Shown here: in pieces, positions 10,241 through 22,683 of the stretch
Layout of the letters: the number at the start of each line of letters is the position of its first letter
How positions within the stretch are numbered: position 1 is the stretch's first letter
NCBI RefSeq assembly: GCF_023159225.1
Contig: NC_063162.1
Location: forward strand, 89,309,438-89,373,437
Reading direction: 5' to 3'
Length of the DNA stretch: 64,000 nt
From: Perognathus longimembris pacificus
Lineage: Eukaryota > Chordata > Mammalia > Rodentia > Heteromyidae
The notes under the pieces: generated by a model
Databases searched by the model: none
The model's input: the letters and a program-made list of their open reading frames with translations, nothing else
What the model was told of the DNA's origin: nothing
Made by a program: the position numbers and the translations under genes

Positions 10241-13200
10241 AAAAATAGTTGGGGCTTATAACCAATGCTGTATCGTTGTTGTTTTTTTCAAATATATTTT
10301 GACTTGTTGTGAGCATCTCATGAGATTGTATATTTCTCTTACAAACCATTAAAGTACATTCACAAATTCTCAAAACTGGTAGTATAAAGAGCTCGTAGAC
10401 TTATTCACTACACTGACAGGGAGAGGGCAGATGCTCTGTGCCTCTCACAGCCTGCTGCCTACCACCAGTGAGCAATATTTTAACTGCTTCTGAGTTGAAC
10501 CATTTTTGTTTCTGTGATGCCTGCTGGGGGAGCTTATATCCCCTGTGTTGCATCACTCAGCCCCTGACAGGCAGGAGTTGTTGTAGTCCCTCAGAGTCCA
10601 GGCCAGTATCTGGTGGCTACAGTGAATCTGCCAATCAGACCAGTCCCTGCCTCTGCTAGGCCAGCACTCTGGGCCTCCTGGCTGCCCCGCCCTACACCAT
10701 ATGATGGTGCAGGAGCTTTAATCCTGCTGCTTCCCTGCCACAGGCTCCATCTAGCTGCTGCCTGTGGATTGGAGTACAGTCCATGTTTTGCCTTCTGGAT
10801 TCCTGGCCCATGTGTGCATGCTAGAGCTTCAGAATGCTTCCCATCCTGGGAAAGGGGAACTCAAGAAATACAAGCTCTGCACCCCAGCTGCCCCTACCTG
10901 TACCCCAGCTGACTTCCTTGGAGTCTGCTGGTGCCATGAGGTGCTTGAAGGGTCAGTTTGGTATTGCCATTGACTGAATGTCATGCCTGAATCTTATGTG
11001 CAAAGCAGCCCTGTCCTCCTGATGTCCCATCACCTATCTACCTAGTCTCTTTTGGGTTAGGCCTAAGCCCAGCTAGGACAGATGGAATACAAGTGTTTAA
11101 AGTTCTTACCACCCCTCATCCCCAATCTCTGCTACCCCTTTATCCTTTACTTCCCCGTGGTCCTGTGGAGGCAACATGAGGACAGCCTTGACCTTTGTCA
11201 GCCCTGTGATTTTCTGACTTCCTCCTTCAGGAGAACAAGCCTGTGCATTTACTGAGTATTTGCTGAGTTAGTTCTTGATGTGTGAAAGGGGGTAACAGTG
11301 GTATCTTTTCAAGCCTCTTCCCTTGCTGCTGCAAAAGTTCTATCTTGGATGTTAGCAAATGAATATGAATGACTCTCTGTTTACATTTCTTAGTTTCCCA
11401 TCAGTCCCACTGGCAGGTGGATTTGATTAGGAGAAATGTCCCATCCAGAAATGAATGTTTAGAGGAGAAAAGCAAGTTAGCATGTTTGTACTATAAAGCC
11501 ACTACCACTGATGATGTACTTCCCACCCACCCTTCTTCCACACATCACTCATTGGATGGTATTATTATCTCCACCCTCCCTTTTGCAGGCAGTGAAACTG
11601 AAGCATGGTTAGTTGCTATTTACCACTTGATGGTCTCATAATAGAAATGCTGTAGGAATGGTGTTGTATTTTTCCCAAAATGTATAATAAGAGGAAATTC
11701 TTTCCAATTCCAGCAGGATAAATATTGATGAGGGCCCAAGAACAAAAAATTAGATCTACTTTTCTAAACTCTTCGTAAGCTGTCTCCTTCCTTTAATGTA
11801 TTTAGTGCCCCATATTATATGATGGCTTATGTTCACAAATACAAGGACTTCCAGGGAATTCTTGCTGGCTCTTCTGTATAGTAGGAAGATCAGGCAGTCA
11901 TATTATTGACAATTGAAAAACAAAAAATGTAAGAGCATGGTTGGAATGACAAAAGATTTTAAAATGTAGACTGTCTAACATAGAACCAGAGGACCCCAGT
12001 TAAGAGTTTCCTATATATACAGTTCTGACCTGTTTTGCTTATGGTTTTTTTGTCTCAAGAGTAGAACTGTGTAGCTGTAAAAGGAAAATCAAGAGATTCA
12101 GGTTCTGTCTTGACTTAGTAGCTTCCTTGGCCAAGGAGGTAATGGCACATGATCTCTAGGGCTTTCTGGGGAGCTAAATGACAGGGCATGAAGCTTGTGG
12201 CTTTGTGCTAGCACAGTTAGGCTCAGAAATCATTTTTCTCTTGCTAGCTGAGATAAATCTTTTAGAATTTAATTCCTGGATGAAATTGTATAGAGTTGTG
12301 GAGTGCTCCCAGTCTTTGTAAGTGAATCAACGTTTGCTGTGTCTGAGAGCCTTTGCAGATCCCATCTTACATTGTGTGATTATAGAAGATTGGCCTGAAT
12401 CTGTCCCCTCCCCAGAACATTTCCCTGAAAGGCACTTGAAAGAACAAAACTATTCTGCCTCTCAAAAAAATGTAGAGGAAGAAAGGTAGCTATTTTAACA
12501 TCCTTTTTTGTTCATGAGATTCTGTTTTATTTGGGTAATATACAAGCCATATTTTCATTAAGATAAACCTTTTTTTTCTGATACATTTCCTGTTAAACAC
12601 AACAGATTACCTTTTTATTATGCTGACCAATGAGGTAAATATCTGTGCTTTAATGAAAGGATCTGATTTTGGATACCCTTTGCTTTAGTGATATCATTTT
12701 TCCCTATTGAATAACTTTCCCACTAATTGGACTTATTAAATATTACTCAAAAGAAAACACTGCAAATGCCTATTAAGAGATGGGAGAGAAGGAAATTTGG
12801 AGGGTCCTAAGGATGGAAACAGTACTTCTCTGCCTTAGGGCAGGACTAAATCTTGTAGTCAGCCAGACAGCAGGAGAGTCCCAGAGCCCTTCTCCCAGTG
12901 CTAGACACCTCCAGCCAAACACTGGAGTATATTAGTGACTTCTCATTCTGTTTCCTTAATACAGATTTCTGATCTTGTGAGTGAATTTGGTTTCTAAGAC
13001 ACTCACATCTTGATGGTAGTAAAAACATAGAGTTGCTTTCGTGGAGCCAGTATTTATTATCTATTATGTGAATCCCTTGGTTGTAGCCATAGGGAGGTTT
13101 GGGGATAGTGACTGGGTAAGAACACTTTAAAATGCATAAAGTCACTACCATTCTAACTGAAGTGCTAGTAGGAAATTCAAGTCACTTCTTGTTAGTCTGT

Positions 13201-13944
13201 TGGCAGTAAATCTCTTGTGTTTAAATCCAACCATCTCCAGTTCAGTTGACAGGCTGAACAGGTTGGGGCAGAGAACAGATTGTTGGATAGAGATGCCTTG
13301 GGCACTGGTCACTGTTGAGAGAAGAGACCCAGCAGCTCTGGACAGGCCAGACTGTAACACCATATGGAGTGACTGAATGGTGCATATTGATCCCTACTTT
13401 TCAAATTCTCATACATCAGAACAAAATGTAGCAATGAGATACAAGGTCGCTCTGCTTCTCTTCTTTCCAAGGACTAGATGAGATTTGAGCCTTTGGAAGT
13501 ACCTTTTTCCCTATGTGGGTGCCTACCTCTTCCCCTCCCTCCACATTTCTCTCCAAACTTGTTGCCCTGCCTGCTCAGGAAGCACCTTTTGTTGTTGAAT
13601 GTGCATGGCATACTATTGAGGGACCTTCTAAAGTAAATGTTGTGACCCCTCTCCAGGAAGGTACAAAAACTAGCTGATTATTTACATAAAGAGGAACTGG
13701 TTCTGCCTCCTGGAGTCTGGAAACACTGCAGTGTTTTCCTAACTTTTTTATGTCTACAGCCTACAGGACACATGAAAGATCCTGACCTAGTACACACCTC
13801 CTCCACAGTTGGGAAAAATGCTAGCTATGAGAAAATGCTAGCATCTTTATCTCATTTTCCCCTTGCTTGTTATTATATTCTACTTATATTTCATTAAGAA
13901 GGAAAAGGAATCCCAGTCAAGATCCCACATGAATAAATGATGGG
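10241..13944. other. Unique noncoding stretch
   Basis: Several frames of 70-100 codons are open by chance (10613-10912, 12846-13151), but none has splice borders or recognisable protein content. Weak MIR-like similarity may exist around 12090-12180. No gene or young repeat can be supported. Confidence 0.45.
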
Positions 13945-14140
13945 TTAAGGTGCTGCCTGCCTGTAACCCTAGAAATTGGGAGACTGAGGCAGGAAGATCT
14001 CAAGTTCAAGGTCAGATTGTGCTACATTAGCAAGACCCTATAAGATCAAGATAAGACAAAAATAAACAAGAAAAGGAGAAGAAAAAAAGGGAAGGAGCGA
14101 GGGAGAAGAAGAGGGAGTAAGGAAGGAGCAAAGGAGAGGA
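13945..14140 (+). repeat. B1-like monomer with purine-rich tail
   Basis: 'tgcctgtaaccctag', 'gggagactgaggcagg' and 'caagttcaaggtcagattgtg' are B1/7SL features. The body is followed by a long A/G-rich tail at 14057-14140. Confidence 0.75.
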
Positions 14141-14416
14141 GAGGGATCCAAATGAATGGATTGGCTGCCTCCTTGACTGAGGCACAGGTGAATACCCACA
14201 GGTGCATACATTTGTACAGAGCTTGGGGCTGATTTTGAAGAGTGATCCCAACTATAGTGACAGTCACTGTGTGTGTGCTGTTTTCTCTTGGTGTGGTCTT
14301 GCCTTTCCAAAACCAACCAGCAGAAATTAAATAAGCATCACTTTGGAAAGAGGAATCTGGCTTTCAGTGTGGGGGTGGGGGGTGAGGGAGAAAGTATGTG
14401 GGGGTGGGGGTGGGGT

Positions 14417-14601
14417 CCCAGTTCTAGGACTTGACCTCAGGGCCTGGGTGCTGTCCCTTAGCTTTTTCACTCAAAGCTGGTGCTCTATCACTTGAGTCAC
14501 AGCTCCACTTCCATCTTTTTGGGTGGTTAATCACAGACTTAATCCTCAGATCTTAGTCTCCTAAATAGCTAAGATTACACATGAGCTACCAGTGCCTAGC
14601 T
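14417..14601 (-). repeat. B1-Geo SINE (internally deleted)
   Basis: 'gacctcagggcctgggtgctg', 'cacttgagtcacagctcc' and 'gagctaccagtgcctagc' in plus-strand order define a minus-strand copy. The middle is shortened compared with other copies. A G-rich run (14370-14416) abuts its 3' side. Confidence 0.8.
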
Positions 14602-15524
14602 AAGTTCCACTGTTGTTTAAATGGTGTTAGTTACTGGAAGAGTTTTCTTGCATGCCCTCATAAGTTGGAGAAAGGGAAAGCCTTGTTGTTGCCAAGGCAA
14701 CAGGACAGTGCTATCAAGACAAGCCTGAGGATCTTTGGAGAATGCCAGCTATTGCTCATCTTAAATCCCTGTTGGCTAATTTTCAGATGGATGGCACTTA
14801 AACTAGGTACTCTTAAGTGAATTAGTGCTAATTAATTCACATATACTGTTCTCTTGTGGGCTCGAATGTTCCCCATTCAGGGTACATGTCCTGGATCATG
14901 TGTTTTTGTTATGGTAAGCTATTTTCAAAGGCCATTTTTTGCTTTTACACTCTGTGAGTGGAGAGATAAGGAATAGTTTGTGTTGGCAGGGAGTGGGGCT
15001 CTAAGCCTCCCTGGTCGCAGAATCTGTCGTTCCTGTGTACGTGTTCTGCTGGAGGGAACAGTCCCAGAATCAATATTTGCACAGGAAAATTTTCCCCAAC
15101 CTACCTTTATTTGATTAGATAAAAGAAAAATTGAGCCCACAATCTAAATAACTACTTCCTCCCTACCATAGGATACTTACTGTTAAGGGGCATAAAGACA
15201 TTGACATTAATCTATGAATTATAGGCTCCCTAGAGCTCTCCCTTTTAGATGATCCTGACTATGGGTTTTGTGCATGTAACTTCATGAGCTGATCATAAAT
15301 CCTTGGAACTTCAGGATTAGTAAGTTGTTTTTATTTTCAAGTGATATATGGAAAGACTGGCTACATACATCTGAGAGTTAGGATTTTTCAGTATTTTCAA
15401 GAAAATGGGGTTGTTTATATAACAAATAGAATTGGGTATTCTGTTTTCTTCGTCCTTGGAGTATTAAGACTCAGGGTCTAATAGAACAAAAAAAAAATAT
15501 CTCCAGCATGAAGATTGACAGGAG

Positions 15525-15760
15525 GGCCAGGTGCTGGTGGCGCATGCCTATAACCCTAGCTAAGACTTGAGAAGGCTGAGGTCTGAGGTTTGAAGTTTGA
15601 AGGCAACCTGGCAAACACATCTGTGAGATTCTTGTCTCCAAGTAACCAGCAAAATGCTGTAAGTGGAGCCAAGGGTTAGAGCCCCAGCCCTGAGCAAAAA
15701 GTCCAGGGGAGAGCTCAAGGTCCTGAGTTAAAGCACAGTACTACAACAGCAACAAAAATT
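15525..15760 (+). repeat. B1-Geo SINE
   Basis: 'gccaggtgctggtggcgc', 'tgaggtctgaggtttgaag', 'gtctccaagtaaccagc' and 'aaggtcctgagttaaagc' are all in order, with an AAC-rich tail. Confidence 0.85.
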
Positions 15761-15887
15761 GATGTAAGATACCTTTGCTAGGTCATTTGTCTATCAGATT
15801 CTCACTCTGCTAATTTAGGTGTAATGTCAAATGATATTTACTTTATGTTGTTAAAGATATGACAATAAATGCAGAATTAGGAAGGGT

Positions 15888-15965
15888 GGGGATATGGTTC
15901 AGTGGGAGACCAATTGTGTAATATGCACAAGGCTGTACCTTATCTCCTCAGCACTGCAAGGTAAG
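15888..15965 (+). repeat. ID-like SINE monomer (diverged)
   Basis: 'ggggatatggttcagtggg' followed by 'cctcagcactgcaagg' matches the left (ID) monomer alone. No Geo half follows. Confidence 0.5.
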
Positions 15966-16072
15966 TAGATAAATATAGTAGTGCTGTTGAGGATAAGCAA
16001 ACAGGACTAACTTTTGTCCTAAGTGTGCTTTTGTGTTTTCTATTTCTATGAGAATTATGTCTAAATCTCAGG

Positions 16073-16490
16073 TCCGGTGTACTGGCTCAAGCCTGTAATA
16101 CTAAAAGCTCCCAAGTAAAAGCTTCTTGGGAAGCTAAGATCCATGGGTTATGGTCTGAAGCCAGCCTGGGCAGAAAAATTTAAAAATGAGGTCCCCTCTC
16201 CCCACCAGCTTAAGCAATGTCAGTGTGGTGGGACATACCTGTTATATCAACTATAGAGGAAGCACAATAGTTGGAAATAGTGGCATACACCTGTCATTCC
16301 AGTGATGTTGGGAATGAATAGGAAGATTGTGGTTCAAGCCAGAGTGGGCACAAAGTGAGACTCACAACAGCCCATAAATAACCAATATAAAAATGGCTGC
16401 CAGGGTGGCATATGCCTAGCCTGTGTTGAAACCAAAGTACCACCAAAGGCAGGATTGTGACATGCCTAAACCTAAAAAAAAAAAAAAAAA
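16073..16490 (+). repeat. Decayed B1-like SINE cluster
   Basis: Two or three B1-like units follow one another ('actggctcaagcctgtaat', 'gtggcatacacctgtcattcc', 'aggaagattgtggttcaagcc'), ending in an A-run at 16474-16490. The boundaries between units are uncertain. Confidence 0.6.
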
Positions 16491-17959
16491 TGTTAACTGT
16501 CAGTCCTGAAATTTGTTACTAATTGTCCTAAATATTCTGTATCCTTGACTAATTAATGATAAGAATAAGGTATGTCTAGATTGCAGGACATTGCTTTAAA
16601 ATGTAAAGTGTGACTTTAGTGAGCTAAAATATTGCAAGATTTAGTTTTCTTCATTTTAAAACCTTAAGGAGCAAAAAAAAAAAAAAAAGTCAAATACAAC
16701 ACCAATAATGCCAAAATACAGTTGTTCCTCATGTGGAATGATCTCACAGTGGTATGTTATTGATAGCTCTCCAGGATAAGACTCCTTATATTATTCCATT
16801 TGGTAGAAAGTAGTTCCTTACTTTTATAGCCCATTGTATTTTTTAAGTAGGGTATAGTCAGGATGTTATTCTAGATTTTATTTTTCCCTTTGTATTCTTA
16901 CCTCTGATTTTCAAAGAAAACACAAGTTTTTTTATTATTCTTAAATTTCCTTCTAGCTGAGCAACAGTAGAACAATTTTTAGCTGAAAACAGAAGAAAAG
17001 CTTCTACCTACCTCCGCAGTTCCTACCTTACCTCTAGGGACTCGACTGGTAGGAGTTGTCTTAGTTTATGTGAGGACCTGAACAGAATTTTCCTCCCTCC
17101 TCCTTTCATGAACAGTTCCAAAAGAAGTCGCTTATTGTAGAAGTAGCTGTTGTCAAGGAAGGCCACTCTGGTCACTTGGGGCGGCATTGTGTGTCCCAAG
17201 AGCAGTTACAGTGTGCTCCTGTATGCGGGGGCACTGTAGGTGAGCTGCACAGCAGGCATGAAAGGCCTACAGAAGCAAAAGGCACAGGCACTGATATGCT
17301 AAAAATGCAGACCAGAAAGCATAATATTTAAAAGTGCACAAAAGAAGGCCGGCTGAATCTGTAAGTGCAGTGGGTGAACTCACTGCCAGCTAGGTTTGTT
17401 GGCTTTCGTTGCAGAGGGCAGAAGGGCAACTGTGATGGTGAATACAAGGAGAACTTACTCTGCTTAGAATCATCATTGGTTGTGAACTTCCCACCCAGCC
17501 ATGTTCAACTCATTGACAAGTTGTGTTCGTTTTACCTAAAAATAGTACAACTCAAATCCTGCTGTATGGCCACTTCCCTGGTCTGAGTCACTGTTATCTC
17601 TAGGGAAGATATAGAAACAAGTCACCTAACTCGTTTCCTTGTGTGAACTTGCTTCTCCTAAGTCTGTTCACAGAGAAGTTAAAAAAAGGAACTTGGGAAC
17701 ACATATATCAAATCATGCAATTGCCGATTCAAAAGTCTTCAATGGCTATATGGCCTTAGACACAAATATGAATTAATTATATTCCATACTCCCTTACCAT
17801 GGGTAGTGCCATCTCAATCTTCAGGTCCCAGCCCAAATATTACTTCTTCAGAGAAGGACTGTTCTCCATGGCTGCCTCCTTAAAACAACTTCTCTACTGG
17901 TCTTCTGCCATTTACTTCCCTTTTTGTTCATTTGAGGTCCTTATTGTGGAATGTAGAGG

Positions 17960-18182
17960 CTAGGCATGGTGATACATGCCTGTAATCTCAGCTATTTGCA
18001 AGGAGGTAGGTATTGGAAGGATCATAGTTTGGAGCCAGCTGGGGCAAAAAAAAAGTTAGCAAGACCCTATCTCAACAAACAAGCCAGGCATGTGTCATAC
18101 ACTAAAATCCCAGCTCCCCAAGAAGCATATATAGGTGGATTGTGGTACAAGGCCTTCTTTAGGCAAAAACAAACAAAAACCA
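17960..18182 (+). repeat. Tandem B1-like SINEs
   Basis: A B1-like monomer ('ggcatggtgatacatgcctg', 'gtaatctcagctat') with an A-rich joint at 18044-18053 is followed by a second related unit ('gccaggcatgtgtcatacac', 'gattgtggtacaaggcc') and an AAC-rich tail. Confidence 0.7.
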
Positions 18183-18242
18183 AAATAGGAATCCTATGTG
18201 GGAAGTGAAAGGGAGAAGAGAAGATAAGCAATGCATAGCACC

Positions 18243-18257
18243 TGTTGTTTTTTGTTG

Positions 18258-18289
<32 letters not shown>

Positions 18290-18307
18290 GGTGGTGGTGG
18301 TGGTGGA

Positions 18308-18356
<49 letters not shown>

Positions 18357-18368
18357 CGCGCACGCGTG
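18243..18368. repeat. Compound microsatellite TTG-TGG-TG
   Basis: Consecutive pure tracts of (TTG)n, (TGG)n and (TG)n run into an alternating purine-pyrimidine end (cgtgcgcgcacgcgtg). The TG part abuts the 3' tail of the minus-strand SINE at 18369. Confidence 0.95.
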
Positions 18369-18497
18369 TTAGTTCCAGCTTTTGCTGTTAATTGGAGATA
18401 AGAGTCTCACAGGTTTGTCTGGCCTTGAACCATGATCCTCAAATCTTAACCTCTTGAGTAGCTAGGAATACTGGCTTGAGTCACCAGCACCCAGCTT
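18369..18497 (-). repeat. B1-Geo SINE, truncated
   Basis: Only the middle and B1 part remain ('ttaattggagataagagtct', 'cttgagtagctaggaatac', 'gagtcaccagcacccagc'). The Geo part has been replaced by the compound microsatellite next to it. Confidence 0.75.
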
Positions 18498-19129
18498 CCT
18501 GTTTTTCTGTTTTTTGACTATTTTAACTATTGACTGTTTTAACTATTTTAGCAGTTGTGTCAAGCTGGATTGAATAAGAAAGAGGCTGAAGTAAAAATCT
18601 GTGGGCACAAGGTTATTTCAATAGTGAGAAAAGGTAGTAAGGACTTGGACATGGAAATGCTAGGGAAGAGTAGATGGATTCAAGACTCTACAGTATGGAA
18701 TTTTGTAATAACAATGTACAAGCAACAGAAATATAAAAAACAAATATTGTGCTTCCTCTGTAGTGTAGCAGTTATGCTACCAGCCAGAAATCCACAGTCA
18801 ATCAGTCTAGTATCAGTCATCAATCAGTATCCTCAACTGAATATAGGCCTTCATCTGTCCACCACCCTGTGCTGATAAAGCCCAGTACTGAAGTGATGGT
18901 GTCAGCATGGGCTTTGGTGAAGAGAGAATCTGAGATTATCTTTTCCTACTGCCTTTGATTTGATGGAGGAGACCATGTTCTTGAATAATAGGAAAATTAC
19001 CCAGTGCTAGAGTTAACTTCTTGTGTGAATAACAAAAAGTAGTGTTTTCATTTTATGAATATGCTTAGTATTAAGTATCTCAGAAATAAGACTTTAATTT
19101 TTTTATGATGCCATGTTTGTTTAATATTC

Positions 19130-19154
19130 TTTTTTTTTTTTTTTTTTTTAGCAG
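19130..19154 (+). promoter_or_regulatory. 3' splice site with T20 tract and tandem NAGNAG
   Basis: An unbroken run of 20 T (19130-19149) leads into TAG|CAG. Both AGs are usable acceptors: one starts the exon at 19152, the other at 19155. Choosing the second removes one codon without changing the frame. Confidence 0.65.
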
Positions 19155-19225
19155 TTGAACAGGATGAAGAAAGTAGTGGCAGGGACGTTGCTGTGGCTAA
19201 AGCGGAAAGTGTTCCAGATTCTCAG
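19152..19225 (+). CDS. Internal coding exon, unidentified gene
   Basis: The exon is bounded by a strong acceptor (T20 tract, TAG) and the donor CAG|GTATGG. It is 74 nt long. One frame has an immediate TGA. A second would run into a TGA just after the junction with the next exon. The third, entering with one base from the preceding exon, stays open and ends exactly at a codon boundary. It encodes about 24 acidic, polar residues starting VEQDEESSGRD and ending ESVPDSQ, with low-complexity linker character and no catalytic motif. The phase matches the exon at 32028. I do not recognise the family. A pseudo-exon is possible but unlikely given the two-exon agreement. Confidence 0.62.
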
Positions 19226-19401
19226 GTATGGTCCATTCCGTGAGTGACTGCCCTTTCTCTGTTGAGCATGGTAAGGAATCTGCAAACTATATGGATTTTA
19301 CCTTTTATGCTTGGTGTATAGTCATCATGTTGGGCAAAGCGTGCTTAGGTTTAACATAAAGGTATTTCACAAGAAGAGCTCTAAATTGCTAACTATATTT
19401 A

Positions 19402-20011
19402 CAGCAGTTCCTCCTCATCCAAAGTTTTACTTTTTACAGATTCAGTTACCCACTGTCCAGAAATATTAAATGGAAAAGTCCAGAAGTAATCAATTCATAA
19501 GTCTTAGATTGTGTATCACTTTGAGTAGCATGATGAGCATGATGGTATTTTGATCTATCTGGTTCAATCTTACCTGGGAATTGAGCCATCATTTTGTCCA
19601 ACATGTCCATCTTGTGTTCCTTACCAATGCTTTAATCATTTAGCAACTACCTTTCTTATCATATCAAGTGTCAGGGTATAAGTAGCCTAATGTAATGTCA
19701 CATACTTATATCATTGACCTCATCTCACATCATCACACATACACATATGATTTTAGAGTTTGAGAAATACTACATTCACATAATTTTGTTATAATATATT
19801 GTTATAATTGTCTTATTATTGTTGGTAATCTCTTACAGTGTCTAACTTATAAACTGAAGTTTGCTACATATACATACATGTGTGTATACACACACACACA
19901 TATATATATGAAAATTTATAGTATTATCAAGTTCAGTACTATAGATGGTTTCAGGTCTTCACTGGGGTTTTAGGACAGACATGTCCCTTACAGATAAAAA
20001 GGGGACTATTA
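19402..20011 (-). mobile_element. Tigger-family DNA transposon, nonautonomous
   Basis: The left end reads 'cagcagttcctcctcatcc', 'gattcagttaccc' and 'aatattaaatggaaaagtcc'. The right end reads 'agtactatagatggtttcagg' and 'aaaaaggggactatt'. These are the two termini of Tigger1-type elements, flanked by TA at 19400-19401 and 20012-20013. The transposase core is missing. A (TA/CA) microsatellite at about 19866-19910 has grown inside. The strand is uncertain. Confidence 0.6.
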
Positions 20012-21219
20012 TACAGTGATTCGTAGGTGAAGGACAAATATATAGAGAGAAACTACATATCCCAAAGAAAGTAAGGGTAGAAATCCTGACACTGGAAGGA
20101 GAGGCACCTTAGGATAGACCTTCCCTTATAGCTAGCTGACAGCATCAATAGCCAGAGTTAACAAGACAGATTCTCATTCCTTCCCCTCGCCCCATGACAA
20201 TCATAGCTTGGGTATATTTTGGAGAGGAACCACTCCTCCAAATACTGCTTTGGCATAAAAACCGTGGTGCTAGCGACTTACCTTTATATCGTCAAAGCAG
20301 AACATTTAAAGATTCTAAGCATGGTTGGACCATTGCTCTTCACCTGGAAGCTTCTAAATTTGTTGATTCTAGTCAGAATCAGTCAAGATTTAACAGGTTG
20401 AAATGTTTAAATAAATTAATATTGTTTTCCTTTGTTTTTAAACCTATTCTATAGGCAAACTTCTGTTTGAATGAAATCTTATTTCTTAAAAAGACATACA
20501 AGCCTTTGGGACTGTGTACTTTTTATTCAGCAACTCCACACCTTCAGGTCCTACAGAGGAATGAAATTATGAAACCAGAAAATCAGTAATTAGATCAGCA
20601 ACAGATTCCATTTGGATTTGAATGTCAGGAGTGAAGGCTAATGGAAGGCATGATTATGTGGAAGGCAGCTGTCACCTCTGATTGATCTGCTGTCCCCTAG
20701 CCTTACCAGTTTTATCAGATGACTGCAAGTTCATCTATCTAAGTCCTCTGGCTGGAATCAGTAGTTCAAATCCTATGAAACAGGCTTAAAGAAAACTAGT
20801 AGAATTTTGCCATCAAATTCCTGGTCAGAATTAGAAACAAATGTTTCAATTTGAACATATATATATATGTAATTTATAAATATATTTTATTTGTGTCACT
20901 TATATGCATGTAAATTGAGCATCTGCATTGGTTCAGCACAATAATCTGATATTTCAGATTACTTCGGTCTGTACCCCAGAATGTACTTAAAGCAATTGAA
21001 GTGGACATTAAGTCCTTCTTCCTGTGACATGATAAAATGTATCACTGTAGGGAAAAGGCTTTTGGGTTGCTGAAAGGATGAGATAGCCATCATCCCAGAG
21101 AGACAAGGCCATGCTGTATGTATCTTCTACATGCCAGAGAACTCCTCTGTTAGCTTCTTTCTTCCTTCTATCATTAAAGTATTTTTCTGCCTGTTTTAAT
21201 GCTGGGACATGTGGTCAGA

Positions 21220-21430
21220 ATGAAGAGAGCATTAGTCTTGAGTCATACCTGCCCTTCTTCCTTATAACTGATACCACTGAGCAAGTTTCTTAGGGCTTGA
21301 AACCTGCTTATAAGATGGCCCTCCAAGTCTTTGTCGTCATGGATTCCACAAACTATTCTGGCCTAGCATGTATGATCTTTATCTCTGTAAAATGATGATA
21401 GAAGGGTCTCATAAGGTTGAAACAAATTAA
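21220..21430 (+). repeat. MIR-like ancient SINE
   Basis: 'actgagcaagtttcttagg', 'ctctgtaaaatgatgatag' and 'tctcataaggttga' recall the conserved MIR core. It is heavily diverged, with an apparent internal insertion. Confidence 0.4.
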
Positions 21431-21449
21431 TATAAAACATGCCAGTAAG

Positions 21450-21530
21450 GTCTGGGGGTGTGGCTCAGTGGTAAAGCACTTGCCTAGTTTTCATGACACT
21501 TTTTCTTTCATCTCCAGCACCACAAAAGAA
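21450..21530 (+). repeat. ID-like SINE monomer
   Basis: 'gtctgggggtgtggctcag', 'gtggtaaagcacttgcct' and 'ctccagcaccacaaaag' show tRNA-derived A and B box regions. It is followed by a (GGT)n-like stretch. Confidence 0.7.
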
Positions 21531-21689
21531 GGTGGAAGGGGTGGTGGTGGTGGGAGGAGCTTGCAATCCTGGTGTATAGAAGAGTTTCAGTCTAAGCAAC
21601 ATAACCTGAGGTTTTATTTGATTTCAATTCTATTTCCACACAGTTTACAATGTATTCTAATCAATCTTATGAAACCTGAGGTTTTTAGA

Positions 21690-21765
21690 GTGCTTCCTCC
21701 AGAACCCAGACTGCCCGGGTTCTTTTCTTGACTCTGCCAAAAAGCACTCATGTTTTTACAGAGAA
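21690..21765 (+). repeat. MIR-like fragment
   Basis: 'cagactgcccgggttc' and 'cttgactctgcc' follow the MIR core order. The fragment is short and diverged. Confidence 0.3.
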
Positions 21766-22087
21766 GAAACGAAGTTATTGGATAATATTGTATGCATGCT
21801 GGATGCTCCTATAAGTTCTTCATTTTCCAAAGAAAGCTAACAATAATTGCCACAATTTTACCAATGAGTTAGTATGTTGTAGGGCTGGGTTTTTTACCAA
21901 AACACCCTGGCTCTGAGATGTTTATAGCATGGTGTAGACTGCCTTTTAAACATTTTTACCTTAATCATTAGGTCATTTAGAAGATTAAATGTCCATATGG
22001 AAACCAATTAGTAAGAGTCTGGCACCCAGCAAGCACTCAAGGTTTAGGTTCTAAGCAGTGTCATCATGATCCTCTCTCCTTGCTTTA

Positions 22088-22277
22088 TTTTTATTTTCTG
22101 CCAGTCCTGGCGCTTGAACTCAGGGCCTGAACACTGTCCCTGGCTTCTTTTTGCTCAAGGCTAGCACTCTACCACTTGAGTCACAGAGCCACTTTTCTAT
22201 ATATGTGGTGTTGAGGAATTGAACGGAGGACTTCATGTATACAAGGCAAGCACTCTACTGCTAGTCCATATTCCCAG
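22088..22277 (-). repeat. IDL-Geo SINE with TSD
   Basis: The minus-strand dimer shows 'ccagtcctggcgcttgaac', 'ccacttgagtcacag', 'gtggtgttgaggaattgaac' and 'catattcccagc' on the plus strand. Near-identical 16-mers with one mismatch at 22072-22087 (CTCTCTCCTTGCTTTA) and 22278-22293 flank it. Confidence 0.92.
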
Positions 22278-22477
22278 CTCTCTCATTGCTTTAAATTGAA
22301 TGTTTCTAACATGGCTTGGTTGATCATTATTCTGTCTGTCACATAAATTCACACATTATTCTGTCTTCACATAAATAAATTCTGTCATCACATAAATAAA
22401 TACACATAAATTCTATTTTCTTAATTCTTTCTATAAGACAAAGGGACTAACAAAGTGTTGTCAAATGTATGCAATGT

Positions 22478-22683
22478 GGGCTGGGAAAATGACCTAGTGG
22501 TAGAGTGCTTGCCTCTCACACATGAAGCCCTGGGTTCAATTCCCCACTACTACATATATAGCAAAAGCCAGAAGTGGTGCTGTGGCTTAAGAGCTAGAAT
22601 GCTAGTCTTAAGCAAAAAAGAAGCCAGGGACAGTGCTCAGGCTCTGAGTCCCAAGCCCCAGGACTGGCAAAAAAAAAAAAAAA
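22478..22683 (+). repeat. IDL-Geo SINE with perfect TSD
   Basis: The ID half ('gggctgggaaaatgaccta', 'gggttcaattccccac') is followed by the Geo half ('ccagaagtggtgctgtggc', 'ccaagccccaggactggc') and an A tail. GTATGCAATGT is repeated exactly at 22467-22477 and 22684-22694, so this is a fairly recent insertion. Confidence 0.95.
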
